Notes: a model not told the origin generated them from the sequence alone. Shown: positions 34,909-45,000, counted from the stretch's first letter. The stretch is DNA of 64,000 nt from CAIVAT01 sp049317265 (GCA_049317265.1 JBMOIP010000005.1:62001-126000); one strand, 5' to 3'. Numbers and translations are program-made.

Positions 34909-35538
34909 TTAGCTGAGCGATTTTTTGAAATCCTGTAAAACTTTAACATCCTCTGCTGTGATATACCCGATTTCAAGCGCTTTCTGCACGAGGTGATCAT
35001 AGTCGGTAAGGGTGATAAGTGAACAGTCAGCTTCTTTGAACGCTTTTTCAGCTTTCGACAGGTTGTAGGTGAAAATTGCAATCATTCCCTTGATGTTGCA
35101 TCCGGCTTCCCGCAATGATTGTACCGCCGACAGGCTTGACCCTCCCGTTGAAATCAGATCTTCTACCACCACGATGCGCTGCCCATCCCGAACCTCTCCC
35201 TCAATCTGGTTTGATAAACCGTGCTCCTTCTTTCCTGAGCGAACATAAGAAAATGGTAATCCGAGTTCCTGGGCAACAAGCGCTCCCTGTGCTATTCCTC
35301 CGGTTGCAACTCCGGAGATCGCCTCAGGTTCAAAATTACTCTCTTCAATTGCCCTAACAAAATGCTGACGGATAAACGTACGAATCTCAGGGTAGGAGAG
35401 TGTTATACGGTTATCACAGTATATTGGTGATTTGATTCCTGAAGCCCAGGTAAATAATTCTTTCGGGCTGAGTTTTACTGCTTTTATTTTTAGCAGTAGT
35501 TCCGCAGTTTTAAATGCAATGTCTTTGTTATAGATCAT
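34909..35538 (-). CDS. pyrE: Orotate phosphoribosyltransferase
   Basis: A 209-residue enzyme joining orotate and PRPP to make orotidine 5'-phosphate in pyrimidine synthesis. The PRPP-binding motif reads VVVEDLISTGGSS, preceded by the flexible loop RSGKKEHGLSNQIEG, and SGIKSPIYCDNR sits near the N-terminus. I use the ATG at 35538 (MIYNKDIAFKTAEL); 12 extra codons upstream run through the promoter. Monocistronic, divergent from the NUDIX gene. Confidence 0.95.
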   Translation of the reverse strand: MIYNKDIAFKTAELLLKIKAVKLSPKELFTWASGIKSPIYCDNRITLSYPEIRTFIRQHFVRAIEESNFEPEAISGVATGGIAQGALVAQELGLPFSYVRSGKKEHGLSNQIEGEVRDGQRIVVVEDLISTGGSSLSAVQSLREAGCNIKGMIAIFTYNLSKAEKAFKEADCSLITLTDYDHLVQKALEIGYITAEDVKVLQDFKKSLS

Positions 35539-35562
35539 AAAAGTATTCTTTTTATTCAAAGG

Positions 35563-35570
35563 CAAAGATA
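35563..35570 (-). promoter_or_regulatory. -7 box for pyrE
   Basis: On the minus strand TATCTTTG matches TAnnTTTG exactly and lies 24 nt upstream of the pyrE ATG, giving a leader of roughly 15-20 nt. No -33 TTTG at standard spacing. Confidence 0.45.
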
Positions 35571-35628
35571 GCAAAAAATGTTGCAGTACCGGGATGCCTG
35601 CCTGTTGAAAAAACGTACCTTTATCCTA

Positions 35629-35636
35629 TAAATTTG
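35629..35636 (+). promoter_or_regulatory. -7 box for the NUDIX gene
   Basis: TAAATTTG is an exact match ending 6 nt before the preferred GTG start at 35643, so the transcript would be leaderless or nearly so. Confidence 0.45.
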
Positions 35637-35642
35637 ATCTCT

Positions 35643-36299
35643 GTGAAAATATTTTTAAATGATCGTGTCATCGAGTTTCTTGCAAAGGCACCTGAACATC
35701 CATTGAATTCCGACGTTGTTACAGAATATAAAACGGAAGAGGGACTCAGAACAGTATGGGATGAATTTTACCGGTATGAGAAGTTTCGGAATCTCTACAT
35801 CATTGAGCCGGGATTTTGCTCCTTCGGCAATTCTGTCGCCTTCCATGTATTCAGCTCCTTTTTTAAAATCATTCATGCTGCCGGAGGACTTGTGATGAAT
35901 GAGAAAGGTGAATACCTGTTCATCCACCGCCTGGGATTCTGGGATTTACCTAAAGGGAAGATTGACAAAAAGGACCTTCCCGGGGCCGGTTACTCCAGGG
36001 AGGATTTGCAAACTGCCCGGGTGGCCGCCATCCGGGAAGTTAAAGAAGAAACGGGTCTGAAGAAAGTTGTCATTACGAAGGAGCTTGGCGCAACATGGCA
36101 CCTGTATACTGTTAAAGAGAAGATTGTCCTGAAAAAGACCCAATGGTTCGGAATGGAAGCCGATTCAGCCCAGCCGTTGCAGCCTGAGATACGGGAGGGA
36201 ATCTTCCTGGCCAAGTGGACATCACCAAAAGCGATTCATTGTATCCTGTCACACACGTATGCCTCCATCAGGGAACTCGTTCTTGAAGTGCTATTTTAA
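35643..36299 (+). CDS. NUDIX hydrolase
   Basis: About 218 residues from a GTG at 35643 (MKIFLNDRVIEFL); the open frame extends three codons further to a TTG inside the promoter. The C-terminal half (about 85-218) is a Nudix domain: HAAGGLVMNEKGEYLFIHR, FWDLPKGKID, then the Nudix box core AAIREVKEETGL. The box has an insertion: several residues more than the standard x7 separate the glutamate from REVKEE. The N-terminal 85 residues have no motif that I recognise. Nudix enzymes cleave nucleoside-diphosphate-linked substrates; the substrate here is unknown. Confidence 0.85.
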   Translation: MKIFLNDRVIEFLAKAPEHPLNSDVVTEYKTEEGLRTVWDEFYRYEKFRNLYIIEPGFCSFGNSVAFHVFSSFFKIIHAAGGLVMNEKGEYLFIHRLGFWDLPKGKIDKKDLPGAGYSREDLQTARVAAIREVKEETGLKKVVITKELGATWHLYTVKEKIVLKKTQWFGMEADSAQPLQPEIREGIFLAKWTSPKAIHCILSHTYASIRELVLEVLF

Positions 36300-36314
36300 G
36301 ACGGATTGACCTGT

Positions 36315-37001
36315 TTATTCTACGTCAGCCTGGAAGCGAAAACCAAGCCGTTTACCGGTACTGATTGACATAGCATCCAGCGTTGTCTGCATTTCGGCCA
36401 CCGTAACCTCCTTGATGTTGTCAAACGGCGGTGTAAGCAAGTCGAAATTAACGGTATATAACACGGATGAGTGGATGATAGACCGGACCGCATTCTGATC
36501 TAATACATCCCCGGTGAAATTATTCTGTAAAAGGCCGATCTCCCGTTTGCCATCGGTAAAATAGTGGTTCTCCCTGTTAACGAAAATCCTTCCGATACAA
36601 TAACCAACATCATTGGTTCGCGAATATTTAAATGAATCGGCCAGGAAATTGAAAATGTGGATGATCCCGCAATAGGAGCGTGTCTTATCCTCCCGGATGT
36701 AACTGCTTTTCATGATTAGGTGGTCGCGCGGGATCTCAAAAACATTGGAGTGCATGAAAAAAATAAGGATATCTGAACCGAATTTCAGTTGAAATTCAAA
36801 AGCGCTCCGGTCGCTGTATTCAAAAAGTACAGGATAAGGCGATTTCTTCATTTTTCCCTTATTTAAATGGACAAACTCTTCACTTTGCTGCTTGAACAAG
36901 TTAAAGGTTTCAAGGGTTTTATGGTATACCTCCTGTTTAAGGCTGCTTTTCTCAATAATTGTTTTGATGAGCGTTTGGGAATTCGGTTTGGATGGAAACA
37001 T
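36315..37001 (-). CDS. Conserved-looking hypothetical protein
   Basis: A 228-residue soluble protein without signal peptide, transmembrane helix or motif that I recognise. It opens with a helical stretch (TLIKTIIEKSSLKQEVYHKT), followed by alternating strands (PVLFEYSDRSAFEFQLKFG; LIFFMHSNVFEI) and ends with VAEMQTTLDAMSISTGKRLGFRFQ. The regular frame, its own promoter-like box and a good start codon support a real gene. It converges on the NUDIX gene 15 nt away. Function unknown. Confidence 0.72.
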   Translation of the reverse strand: MFPSKPNSQTLIKTIIEKSSLKQEVYHKTLETFNLFKQQSEEFVHLNKGKMKKSPYPVLFEYSDRSAFEFQLKFGSDILIFFMHSNVFEIPRDHLIMKSSYIREDKTRSYCGIIHIFNFLADSFKYSRTNDVGYCIGRIFVNRENHYFTDGKREIGLLQNNFTGDVLDQNAVRSIIHSSVLYTVNFDLLTPPFDNIKEVTVAEMQTTLDAMSISTGKRLGFRFQADVE

Positions 37002-37019
37002 GGCAGAGAACTTTAATTA

Positions 37020-37027
37020 CAAAAATA
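37020..37027 (-). promoter_or_regulatory. -7 box for the hypothetical gene
   Basis: On the minus strand TATTTTTG matches TAnnTTTG exactly, 18 nt upstream of the ATG at 37001. A TTG lies upstream but only 13 nt away. Confidence 0.35.
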
Positions 37028-37133
37028 GGAATTTAAAATCCAACCTGTAAGGATTTTATGCATTCAAGGAGCAGTAATTCCCAATCTTTTAGCATAATCA
37101 GACCAATTCCTTTCTTATTCAAAAAAATCTTGT

Positions 37134-37141
37134 TAAATTTG
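37134..37141 (+). promoter_or_regulatory. -7 box for the BACON-repeat T9SS gene
   Basis: TAAATTTG is an exact -7 match 136 nt upstream of the ATG at 37278, within the 276-base gap. No TTTG at -33. Confidence 0.35.
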
Positions 37142-37277
37142 TAAATTGAATGATAATGATATAATTACCGGTTTATTGTTATCATTTTTCCCATACATTT
37201 CCTGATGTTTTTCACCAAGCATATCGTTGATCATCTGAACATATAACCATTCAAGCCACTAACTAATTATTTATCAA

Positions 37278-40200
37278 ATGAGGAAAATTTCCATGATCAT
37301 GTTTATGCTGGGATTCTGCATAAATAGCTTGTTTTCGCAGAACAATACAACCGGCCCGATTGTTCAGGCTCCGGTTTATTTTGATGTATCGCCACCGCTG
37401 CGGGATATGGTTAAAAATCTTCCGGCAAGGGCCGAAACATCATGGAAGGATGGCATCGTCAAGAATAAGTTCAATGTCAAGCCAAAACCTGTTGCCCTGA
37501 TACCTGGTGGTTTGACCGATCCCGGACTTCAGACCCAGGATGGGATGATCCTGACGGATACAACCATCGTTAACTTTGACGGGAATACCAATACTGAGGG
37601 TTATATGCCCCCGGATACTCATGGAGATGTGGGACCAAATCACTATTTTCAGGTTGTTAACTGCCACTATTCCATCTACAGTAAAACCGGCACGCTTTTA
37701 CTGGGACCATTGCCCAATAGCAGTGTCTTTACCGGCTTGCCTAACAATTCCAATGATGGTGATGCGGTAGTGCTGTACGATGAGCAAGCCGATCGCTGGA
37801 TGTTTACTCAATTCTCCCTGCCAAATTATCCCGCGGGCCCCTTTTACCAGATGATCGCGGTTTCCCAGACAGGCGACCCTACCGGAACATGGAACCGTTA
37901 CCAGTATACCTTTACCAACATGCCCGATTATCCCAAATTCGGTGTATGGCCCGACGGGTATTATATGTCGATGCATATGTTTACCGCTACAGCTGGCAAC
38001 TATGCAGGAATTGGTGCGGTGGCATACAACCGGGCGCTGATGCTGGCTGGAAGTCCTGCAGCAACCATGGTAATGTTTACAAAATCAGCTTCAGATGAGG
38101 CCTATGGATGGCTTCCATCCGATTGTGACGGACCCTTTCCCGCCGGAAATCCCCCAAATTACTTCCTATATAGCTATGATGGCGCATCTGACCATCTTGG
38201 CATCTATGAGTTTCATGTTGATTGGGCCAATACCGCCAACTCCACCTATAGCAACTTCCTTTCGCTGCCGGTCAATGCATTCACCGTCAATATGACAGGT
38301 GTCACGCAGCCAGGCACGACCGTGAAACTCGATGTGCTGAATGACCGCATGATGTACCGTCTGCAGTATCGTTCCTTTGCCGGGTATTCAACATTGGTAT
38401 GCAATCATACCGTTGACATTTCTTCAACAGTTGCCGGAATACGCTGGTATGAACTGAGGAAAACGACCGGAGCCTGGTCGATCTTCCAGCAGGCGACCTA
38501 TTCACTGGCCGACAACAACAGCCGCTGGATGGGGAGTATTGCCATGGATTCAAGTGGTAACATTGCACTTGGCTATTCTGTTTCCGGGACTGGTCTTTAC
38601 CCGTCAATCAGGTATACAGGCCGAAAGAAAAACGATGTGCTGAACCAGATGACCATTGCAGAAAGAGGCATTTACAACGGAGCCGGGTCGCAAACAGGTT
38701 CGGGAGCACGATGGGGAGACTACAGTGCGTTGAATTGTGATCCTGTTGCTAAAGCTACATTCTGGTACACTACCGAATACATGCCATCAACCTCCTCTTC
38801 CGGATGGAAAACTCGGATCGCCGAATTCCGGTTTTCCAACACACCCGCTGCCACCACCAATGCGGCCACGGCAATCACCTGTACCGGGGCCACGCTGAAT
38901 GGAAGCGTGAACCCCAACGGTTTGGCAACGAATTACCATTTTGAATGGGGAACTTCGATAAGCTACGGAAACAATACTTCAACACTCTCTGCCGGGTCGG
39001 GCAGCGCCGCAGTAAATGTCACCGCACCCATCACAGGGCTTGTGGCAGGAACAACCTATCATTGCCGGCTTGTGGCTGTAAATGTGGATGGTACAGCAAA
39101 CGGATCCGATATGACCTTTGTTCCCTGTGTTGCCTCTGTCGTTACCACTGCGGCAACAGCCATCACCATGACATCGGCCACATCCGGCGGAAATGTAACC
39201 TCGGACGGCGGCGGAACGGTAACGGTGAGGGGAGTATGCTGGGCCACCACCGCTAATCCTACCATTACCGGAAGCCATACTACGGACGGAACAGGAACGG
39301 GGGTTTTCACAAGTTCACTCACCGGGCTGCTGTCGAATACCACTTATCATACCAGGGCCTATGCAACCACTGCTGCAGGAACCTCCTATGGCAATGACCT
39401 TACATTTACGACACTTTGCGGAATCTATTCCCTGCCATTCAGCGAGGGTTTTGCCACCACAACAATCCCGTCGTGCTGGTCCCAGGTTGACAACCAGGGA
39501 AACGGACAGACATGGCTCTTTGGCGTTATCACCGGGCAAACCCCGCTGCCAGCGCTGACTGGTAATTACGCATTCCTGAACAGCCGTGCTTATGGCACCG
39601 GCAATACCCAAAATGCCGACCTGGTTACTCCAACCATCGATATGACAGGTTTCACCAATATTACCCTGCAATTCAATCACTATTTCAGGTCAACCGCGGG
39701 AACATCGGGCAAGTTGTCTTACAGTCTCAACAATGGAACGACCTGGACAACCATTCAGACATGGACCGTGACTACAGCCAATCCTGAAGCCTTCAGCCAG
39801 GTGATCCCGGCACTGACAGGACAGAGTGCAGTTAAATTCAAATGGAACTATACCGGAACTTATGGCAGGTACTGGGGAGTTGACGATGTCAGCATTTCAG
39901 GCACTGCCGGTTCGCCTACCCTTGCTGTAACACCGCCAAACCAGAATGTAACAGCTCCGGCCGGCACAACACCGTTTACGGTTACTTCAAATTCGGCATG
40001 GACAGCAGCCAGCAACCAAACCTGGTGTACCGTTACTCCGTCGGGCAATGGGAATGGCACGATAACGGCTACCTATGCACAGAATGTACTTACTACTTCG
40101 AGGGTAGCCAACATAACAGTAACAGTTACCGGGCTGACCCCGATCGTTGTGACTGTTACCCAGGCTGGCGCTGCTCTGTCACTGGCAGTAACTCCTCCGA

Positions 40201-41498
40201 ATCAGTCGGTGACTGCAGCTGCAGGAATGACAAATTTCACTGTTTCCACCAATGTGGTTACCCCATGGACGGCCACCAGCGATCAAACCTGGTGTACTGT
40301 AACACCTTCAGGAACAGGCAACGGTACCATCAGCGCCAATTATACGCAGAATACCACCTTCGCCTCCAGGGTAGCCAATATCACCGTTACTGCCACGGGT
40401 GTGGCGCCTGTGGTGGTTACGGTATCCCAGGCAGGTTCTTCTCCAACTCTATCGGTAACTCCACCCAACCAGTCTGTGACATCGCCAGCCGGATCTGTTA
40501 ATTTTACAGTTACCTCCAATTCATCCTGGATTGTGTCAAGCGATCAGACATGGTGTACCGTAACCCCTTCCGGCACCGGCAATGGAACCATTGTGGCAAA
40601 CTATACGGAGAATGCCACCGCAGTTACAAGAGTTGCCAACATTACCGTGACTGTGGCAGGATTATCACCCGTGGTAGTTATGGTGACACAGGCAGGAATT
40701 ACACCAACGCTCATCGTGACCCCCTCAAATCAGAATGTGACAGCCCCGGCAGGAAATACCAGTTTCTCTGTGACCTCCAATACAGCCTGGACAGTGAGCT
40801 GTGACCAGGGATGGTGTGCAGTAACGCCTGCAGGAGCAGGAAACGGAACAATAACGGCTACGTACCAGGAAAACCTGCTAACCACTCAGCGTCTTGCCAA
40901 TGTAACGGTTCTGGTCAACGGCCTGGGCCCGATTGTAGTGACCGTTACCCAGGCGGGTGTAACTCCTACGTTGCTGGTAACACCGGGCAACAGGAACGTG
41001 ACTGTAGCAGCCGGAACGACTAATTTCAGCGTTGCCTCCAACAGTGACTGGAGTGCCACTTCAAATGTTTCCTGGTGTACTGTGAACCCTTCGGGAACCG
41101 GCAACGGAACCATTGATGCGATTTACCTGGAAAATACCGGGTTGAATCCCAGGACTGCCATAGTCACCGTCGCCGTAACCGGGTTGACTCCAGTTACAGT
41201 TACGGTTTCCCAGGAGGGGCTTGTGGGAATGTCTGAAAAGATGGCCGGAAATATAATGCTCTTCCCGAATCCGACTTCAGGACGGTTTACCATCAGCTCA
41301 ACTGACGGGTGGCTTGCCCAGATGGATGTTGAAGTTGTTAACATGGAGGGAAAGGTTGTAAGTGTGGTAAACTGTTCCGGGAAAGACAGTTATACCTTTG
41401 ATCTTTCTGATCAGCCTCGCGGAAACTATATTTTACGGATCGTTACTGCAGAAGGTGTCATCCTCAGGAAAATCATCCTGAAACAGGTTGGATTCTGA
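37278..41498 (+). CDS. T9SS cargo with FN3-like, jelly-roll and five BACON-like domains
   Basis: A 1,406-residue secreted protein. Order: signal peptide (1-21), a large N-terminal domain (about 80-520) that is probably a beta-propeller, two FN3-like domains (about 525-715; GATLNGSVNPNGLATNYHFEWG), a jelly-roll/MAM-like domain (about 715-875, ending YGRYWGVDDVSISG), five tandem BACON-like repeats (about 879-1312) and a type A T9SS sorting domain (about 1330-1406; FPNPTSGRFTISS). BACON domains are linked to binding of carbohydrate or mucin on Bacteroidota surface enzymes. No catalytic residues recognised; probably an adhesin or binding protein. A very strong terminator follows. Confidence 0.88.
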   Translation: MRKISMIMFMLGFCINSLFSQNNTTGPIVQAPVYFDVSPPLRDMVKNLPARAETSWKDGIVKNKFNVKPKPVALIPGGLTDPGLQTQDGMILTDTTIVNFDGNTNTEGYMPPDTHGDVGPNHYFQVVNCHYSIYSKTGTLLLGPLPNSSVFTGLPNNSNDGDAVVLYDEQADRWMFTQFSLPNYPAGPFYQMIAVSQTGDPTGTWNRYQYTFTNMPDYPKFGVWPDGYYMSMHMFTATAGNYAGIGAVAYNRALMLAGSPAATMVMFTKSASDEAYGWLPSDCDGPFPAGNPPNYFLYSYDGASDHLGIYEFHVDWANTANSTYSNFLSLPVNAFTVNMTGVTQPGTTVKLDVLNDRMMYRLQYRSFAGYSTLVCNHTVDISSTVAGIRWYELRKTTGAWSIFQQATYSLADNNSRWMGSIAMDSSGNIALGYSVSGTGLYPSIRYTGRKKNDVLNQMTIAERGIYNGAGSQTGSGARWGDYSALNCDPVAKATFWYTTEYMPSTSSSGWKTRIAEFRFSNTPAATTNAATAITCTGATLNGSVNPNGLATNYHFEWGTSISYGNNTSTLSAGSGSAAVNVTAPITGLVAGTTYHCRLVAVNVDGTANGSDMTFVPCVASVVTTAATAITMTSATSGGNVTSDGGGTVTVRGVCWATTANPTITGSHTTDGTGTGVFTSSLTGLLSNTTYHTRAYATTAAGTSYGNDLTFTTLCGIYSLPFSEGFATTTIPSCWSQVDNQGNGQTWLFGVITGQTPLPALTGNYAFLNSRAYGTGNTQNADLVTPTIDMTGFTNITLQFNHYFRSTAGTSGKLSYSLNNGTTWTTIQTWTVTTANPEAFSQVIPALTGQSAVKFKWNYTGTYGRYWGVDDVSISGTAGSPTLAVTPPNQNVTAPAGTTPFTVTSNSAWTAASNQTWCTVTPSGNGNGTITATYAQNVLTTSRVANITVTVTGLTPIVVTVTQAGAALSLAVTPPNQSVTAAAGMTNFTVSTNVVTPWTATSDQTWCTVTPSGTGNGTISANYTQNTTFASRVANITVTATGVAPVVVTVSQAGSSPTLSVTPPNQSVTSPAGSVNFTVTSNSSWIVSSDQTWCTVTPSGTGNGTIVANYTENATAVTRVANITVTVAGLSPVVVMVTQAGITPTLIVTPSNQNVTAPAGNTSFSVTSNTAWTVSCDQGWCAVTPAGAGNGTITATYQENLLTTQRLANVTVLVNGLGPIVVTVTQAGVTPTLLVTPGNRNVTVAAGTTNFSVASNSDWSATSNVSWCTVNPSGTGNGTIDAIYLENTGLNPRTAIVTVAVTGLTPVTVTVSQEGLVGMSEKMAGNIMLFPNPTSGRFTISSTDGWLAQMDVEVVNMEGKVVSVVNCSGKDSYTFDLSDQPRGNYILRIVTAEGVILRKIILKQVGF
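39910..41220 (+). repeat. Five-fold BACON-like repeat, about 260 bp per unit
   Basis: Five successive units of about 86-89 residues each share xLxVTPxNxxVTxxAG, WCTVTPSGxGNGTI and VVTVTQAG. The DNA of the units is also recognisably similar (for example the GGCAATGGAACC-like segments), indicating tandem internal duplication. Confidence 0.88.
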
Positions 41499-41530
41499 AC
41501 TGCCCGGAGAAACAACTGCTCCGGGGATGA

Positions 41531-41577
41531 AAAGTAAAGAGGCCGTCTCGTTCATCGAGACGGCCTCTTTACTTTTT
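41531..41577 (+). terminator. Strong intrinsic terminator
   Basis: A perfect 20-bp stem (41531-41550 with 41556-41575) around the loop TTCAT, with a GC-rich core and T-rich end, lies 32 nt after the BACON-protein stop codon. Confidence 0.92.
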
Positions 41578-41590
41578 ACATCAGCTGCAG

Positions 41591-41630
41591 GCAAAAAAAA
41601 GAGAGTATCGTTTCAAGATACCCCCTTTTT
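41591..41630 (-). terminator. Minus-strand terminator of the small sorting-signal protein
   Basis: On the minus strand AGGGGGTATC and GATACTCTCT can form a 10-bp stem with two G-U pairs and a 7-nt loop, followed by a run of eight T. It lies just downstream of the gene at 41654-41893. Confidence 0.7.
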
Positions 41631-41653
41631 AAGACGATTGGAATGCTGAACGA

Positions 41654-41893
41654 TTAACTCAGCGTTTTCTCTCTTTTTCTCATTTTATAAACAACATACC
41701 CGCCATACAAAGCGGCTAAAAGTAACGACATCTCCACACCGTCGCCCAGTGGGGCGCCTTTATTACCAGATCCACCATGCTCACCCGGGGGTTGAGGAGG
41801 TTCTGGGGCAGTTTGAGAGAAACTGGTGTTCAGATTAGCGGTTCCAAGCATGAAACAGCTCAGAAACAGTAGGTTGTAGAGAATTTTTTTCAT
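41654..41893 (-). CDS. Small exported protein with sorting-signal-like C-terminus
   Basis: A 79-residue protein with three parts: a signal peptide (1-27, ending SFSQ), a short Pro/Gly-rich mature segment (PEPPQPPGEHGGSGNKG), and a tripartite C-terminus consisting of PLGDGVEM, a hydrophobic helix (SLLLAALYGGYVVY) and a basic end (KMRKREKTLS). The signature-helix-basic layout resembles the PID-CTERM-like small proteins of Bacteroidota, but PLGDG replaces the PID motif. It has its own promoter and terminator. Function unknown; it may be a membrane-processed surface peptide. Confidence 0.75.
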   Translation of the reverse strand: MKKILYNLLFLSCFMLGTANLNTSFSQTAPEPPQPPGEHGGSGNKGAPLGDGVEMSLLLAALYGGYVVYKMRKREKTLS

Positions 41894-41958
41894 TTTGTAG
41901 TCTGTTGTACAGTAATCAAAATACGTTACTCAGTTGAATTTTCACGACTAAGATAGCA

Positions 41959-41992
41959 CAAATATAAACAAATTCGACCGGGTTGTATCAAA
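41959..41992 (-). promoter_or_regulatory. Promoter of the small sorting-signal protein
   Basis: On the minus strand TTTG (41992-41989), 22 nt, TATATTTG (41966-41959) matches the Bacteroidota promoter pattern. The ATG at 41893 lies 65 nt downstream of the -7 box. Confidence 0.55.
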
Positions 41993-42070
41993 TATTTTCG
42001 ATAATGTTCAAATATTTTTGAAAAAACACCAATTTGCATTGTTAGACTTGTGTTTGGGTAGATAAAATTA

Positions 42071-45000
42071 TTAGTGGATGAAGACTTTTTTACTGCAAGT
42101 CTGTTTGTTGGTTACAACGGTTACAATGTAACATCCCTGCGGTACTTGCAGGCTGATCGTGGTATACGGGCCTGTCATTCTTTTCTGGGTTATTATTCTT
42201 CCCAGGATGTCACAGATGAAAATATTACCATCATCAAACTTGCCAGAATTGTTAATCACGCGTAAAGAATGATTGAACGAGGTAATGGTGAAGCCAGGTT
42301 GAGCGTAAGATTCGTTGATACCATATGGCCCGCCAAAATGAAGGTGGAACCTTTCTGCATTGTCACTCGGATTGGCCGTAAAAGTATAGTGTGGATTGTT
42401 TTTCAACTCCTGGAAGGAGCCTGTTTTCATATCCTCCAGCAGGATGCTTTTTGCAAAGAAAAAGTTTTGGACACCTGACACATCAAGGGTGTAGGATGCA
42501 TCAGTGCCAGCTTTTACTCCGATGTTGATGATGGTGCCAGCATCTACCGATGGCCTGCGGTCAATGGAATAATAACGACCCTCCTTCATTGTGTAAAGTT
42601 CTGGAGCTTTCGGCTGCATGCTCCAGAATTTCCAGGAGCCTCCGGTATCATTCTGCGCGTTGACCGACACGATCATTTCATCGCTGTAGGCATTGTCGGA
42701 TGCAGTGAGGTTAAACCGCAGTAAATTGTCAGCATCTGTGCCTGCTTTAAGCCATGTTTGATCGGAATGCAGCTGGACTGAGGTGGTCATTCCAAGTGAG
42801 CCGCTGGCAGATGCCAGGACGAAAAAAGCTTGCATAGGTGCAATGTCCTTGGAAACCAGGTTGGTTCCGCTGCTTCCGGGGGCTGAATTACAAACGCCAT
42901 AATTTGCCCTTGAATCGTTGTATATCCACATGTCGTAGCCGGTGCCACTGGGTTCAAGATATGATCGTGACCAGCCTGAGGTGGCCTGCCAGTCAATGGC
43001 AGAGGGATAAGGATTCCCTGCAAGGTTCCATGCATTTGCACCTTTGGTAATGGGATAAAGTTCTTCTCCTGCATTGATGGTCCCTGAAAAGAGGTGTGTT
43101 TCGGGAGAACCTGTTGCCGCATTCCAATTGGCATCATATGCAACAAGATACCCTCTTCCTTTGGTGAAGGATGGAGGAGATGTGCTATAGCCTGCATTAC
43201 TTCCGGATGCATCAACAGCGCCGTTATTGTATGTACCCTGATTGTCCTTGCGAAGATTGACCCAATAGAGCTGGTTGGTGGTACTTGCATTTGGATTCCA
43301 GTAATAGAAATCCCAGTTCCATGGACCCATTCCAAATGAATTGCCAGATGGAGCAGGAGCGAATTCAGGCCAGATGGGCTGGTCCGAAACAGGAGAAGAG
43401 AGTAAGTGCCATTTCAGGGTATTTGGAATATACCTTTCAACACTTCCCTGTACCGGATTGCTGGCAATCAGTGATCCGGTGCCGGTAGTTGTCGATTTGA
43501 TTGATAAACCATCAATCGCTGCATCGTTGATAAGGGTGTTGTTTACCGTGAGTTTACCGTTGTAAGCAATGGTTAAATTACCTGCAGTTTCAATGGTGAG
43601 ATTTTTTACCTCTTGCAGGGTTGAAAGGATAGGGGAGTTGAGGATGGTTGTGGCATCGGGAATGGTGACATTGGACGTTGACGAGGGAGTCCCGGTCGGA
43701 GTCCAGTTCTCGATGGTGGTCCATGAGGTGCTTTGTGAACCATTCCAGGTATAAGAGGTTAATTCTGCTTTTGACAAGGTGTTCTCCAGGGTGCCGAAGC
43801 TGGTAGGAAAATAGCCAATATTCACGTTAGCAATGGCGACCCAGTTGTCTATTGCATTCATGGCTGAACGACCCCATTCATAGCTCCCAGAAGGCGGCCC
43901 CGGGGTGCCGTATGTCCATTGCACCAATTCTGTTTCATCGGTTCCGTTCAGTTCTGTTTCACGGTAATGGTCGGCGATGGTTGCATAACAGTCGCTGCCA
44001 CCTGTGTGTATGAAGTCGTACTGACGGTTAATGGCAGTAGGCTTCCATGAAGGAGAGGTTCCGATACTTATTTTAGCCAGGATTTGCGATGGCATGGTCC
44101 CTCCTGGCTGGAAAGTGATGGTAGTAAATTGATTTCCAAATGTGTATGGTGTACCTGCGATAAAACTTGAACGTGAAACGATCCCGGTTACATCACCGGG
44201 TCCGGTCGTGGTTGCATTGGCCCCCATCATGAGTGTTTTTTGTGCAGCACCATCCCACATGTCCAGACTGCCTTTTGTGGCTGATGGATTGTCGCCATGT
44301 AACAGCAATGTACCATTGATGGTAAAATCACTACTGGCCGTTATTCCACCGGTGCCGGTGATGGTCAGGTTAGTAATGGGAGTAGCGAAAATGGAGGCAG
44401 GGAGGGTTATTGCTGAAGCATTGTCAAAAACCAAAGTTGCAGAATTATTCCCTGCATTGATGAATCCGCTTGACCTTACCGGGGATATGCCTTTGATCGT
44501 TAAAGTATTTGAACCAAGAGAGAAGGTGCCTGAAGTTAAGGTTAACAACCCGTTGATGGTGAGGTTTTGATCTCCAAGTGTCACGCCTCCAGCTCTGTTA
44601 ATGGTCAGGTTATTAAGGACTGGTTCAGATGAAAACAGATTGGAGGGAAGTGTAATAGCACTTGAACCATAAAAACTTAGTGAAGACAAGGGGGTTACAC
44701 TAATTTGACCGGATGTTTTATACACCGGCCCGCTAATGCCAAGGGTGGTCTCGCCGAGATTGAGATTACCGCTTGATAGGGTGAGCGCGCTGGCGACAAA
44801 AACGGTTGAATAGAGGTTGGCCCCATCAGGGTTGTTAACAGTCAAATTATCGAATGTGATGGATGATGTGCCTGAAATTAGCTGATTTGAATTGCCATTC
44901 AGGGTAAGAGTTCCTCCCTGTGATGTTAAAAAAGTACCTTGATTGTCAAAATTCCCACCCATAGCATGGCCAAAGGTCCCGGCATTGAAAGATGTCCCAT

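Noticed and set aside
39998..40804. Plus-strand +1/+2 frame ORFs over the BACON repeats and a CRISPR-like look of the repeats
   Set aside because: The repeats are about 260 bp coding units in the main frame without short constant repeats and unique spacers, so they are neither CRISPR nor separate genes.
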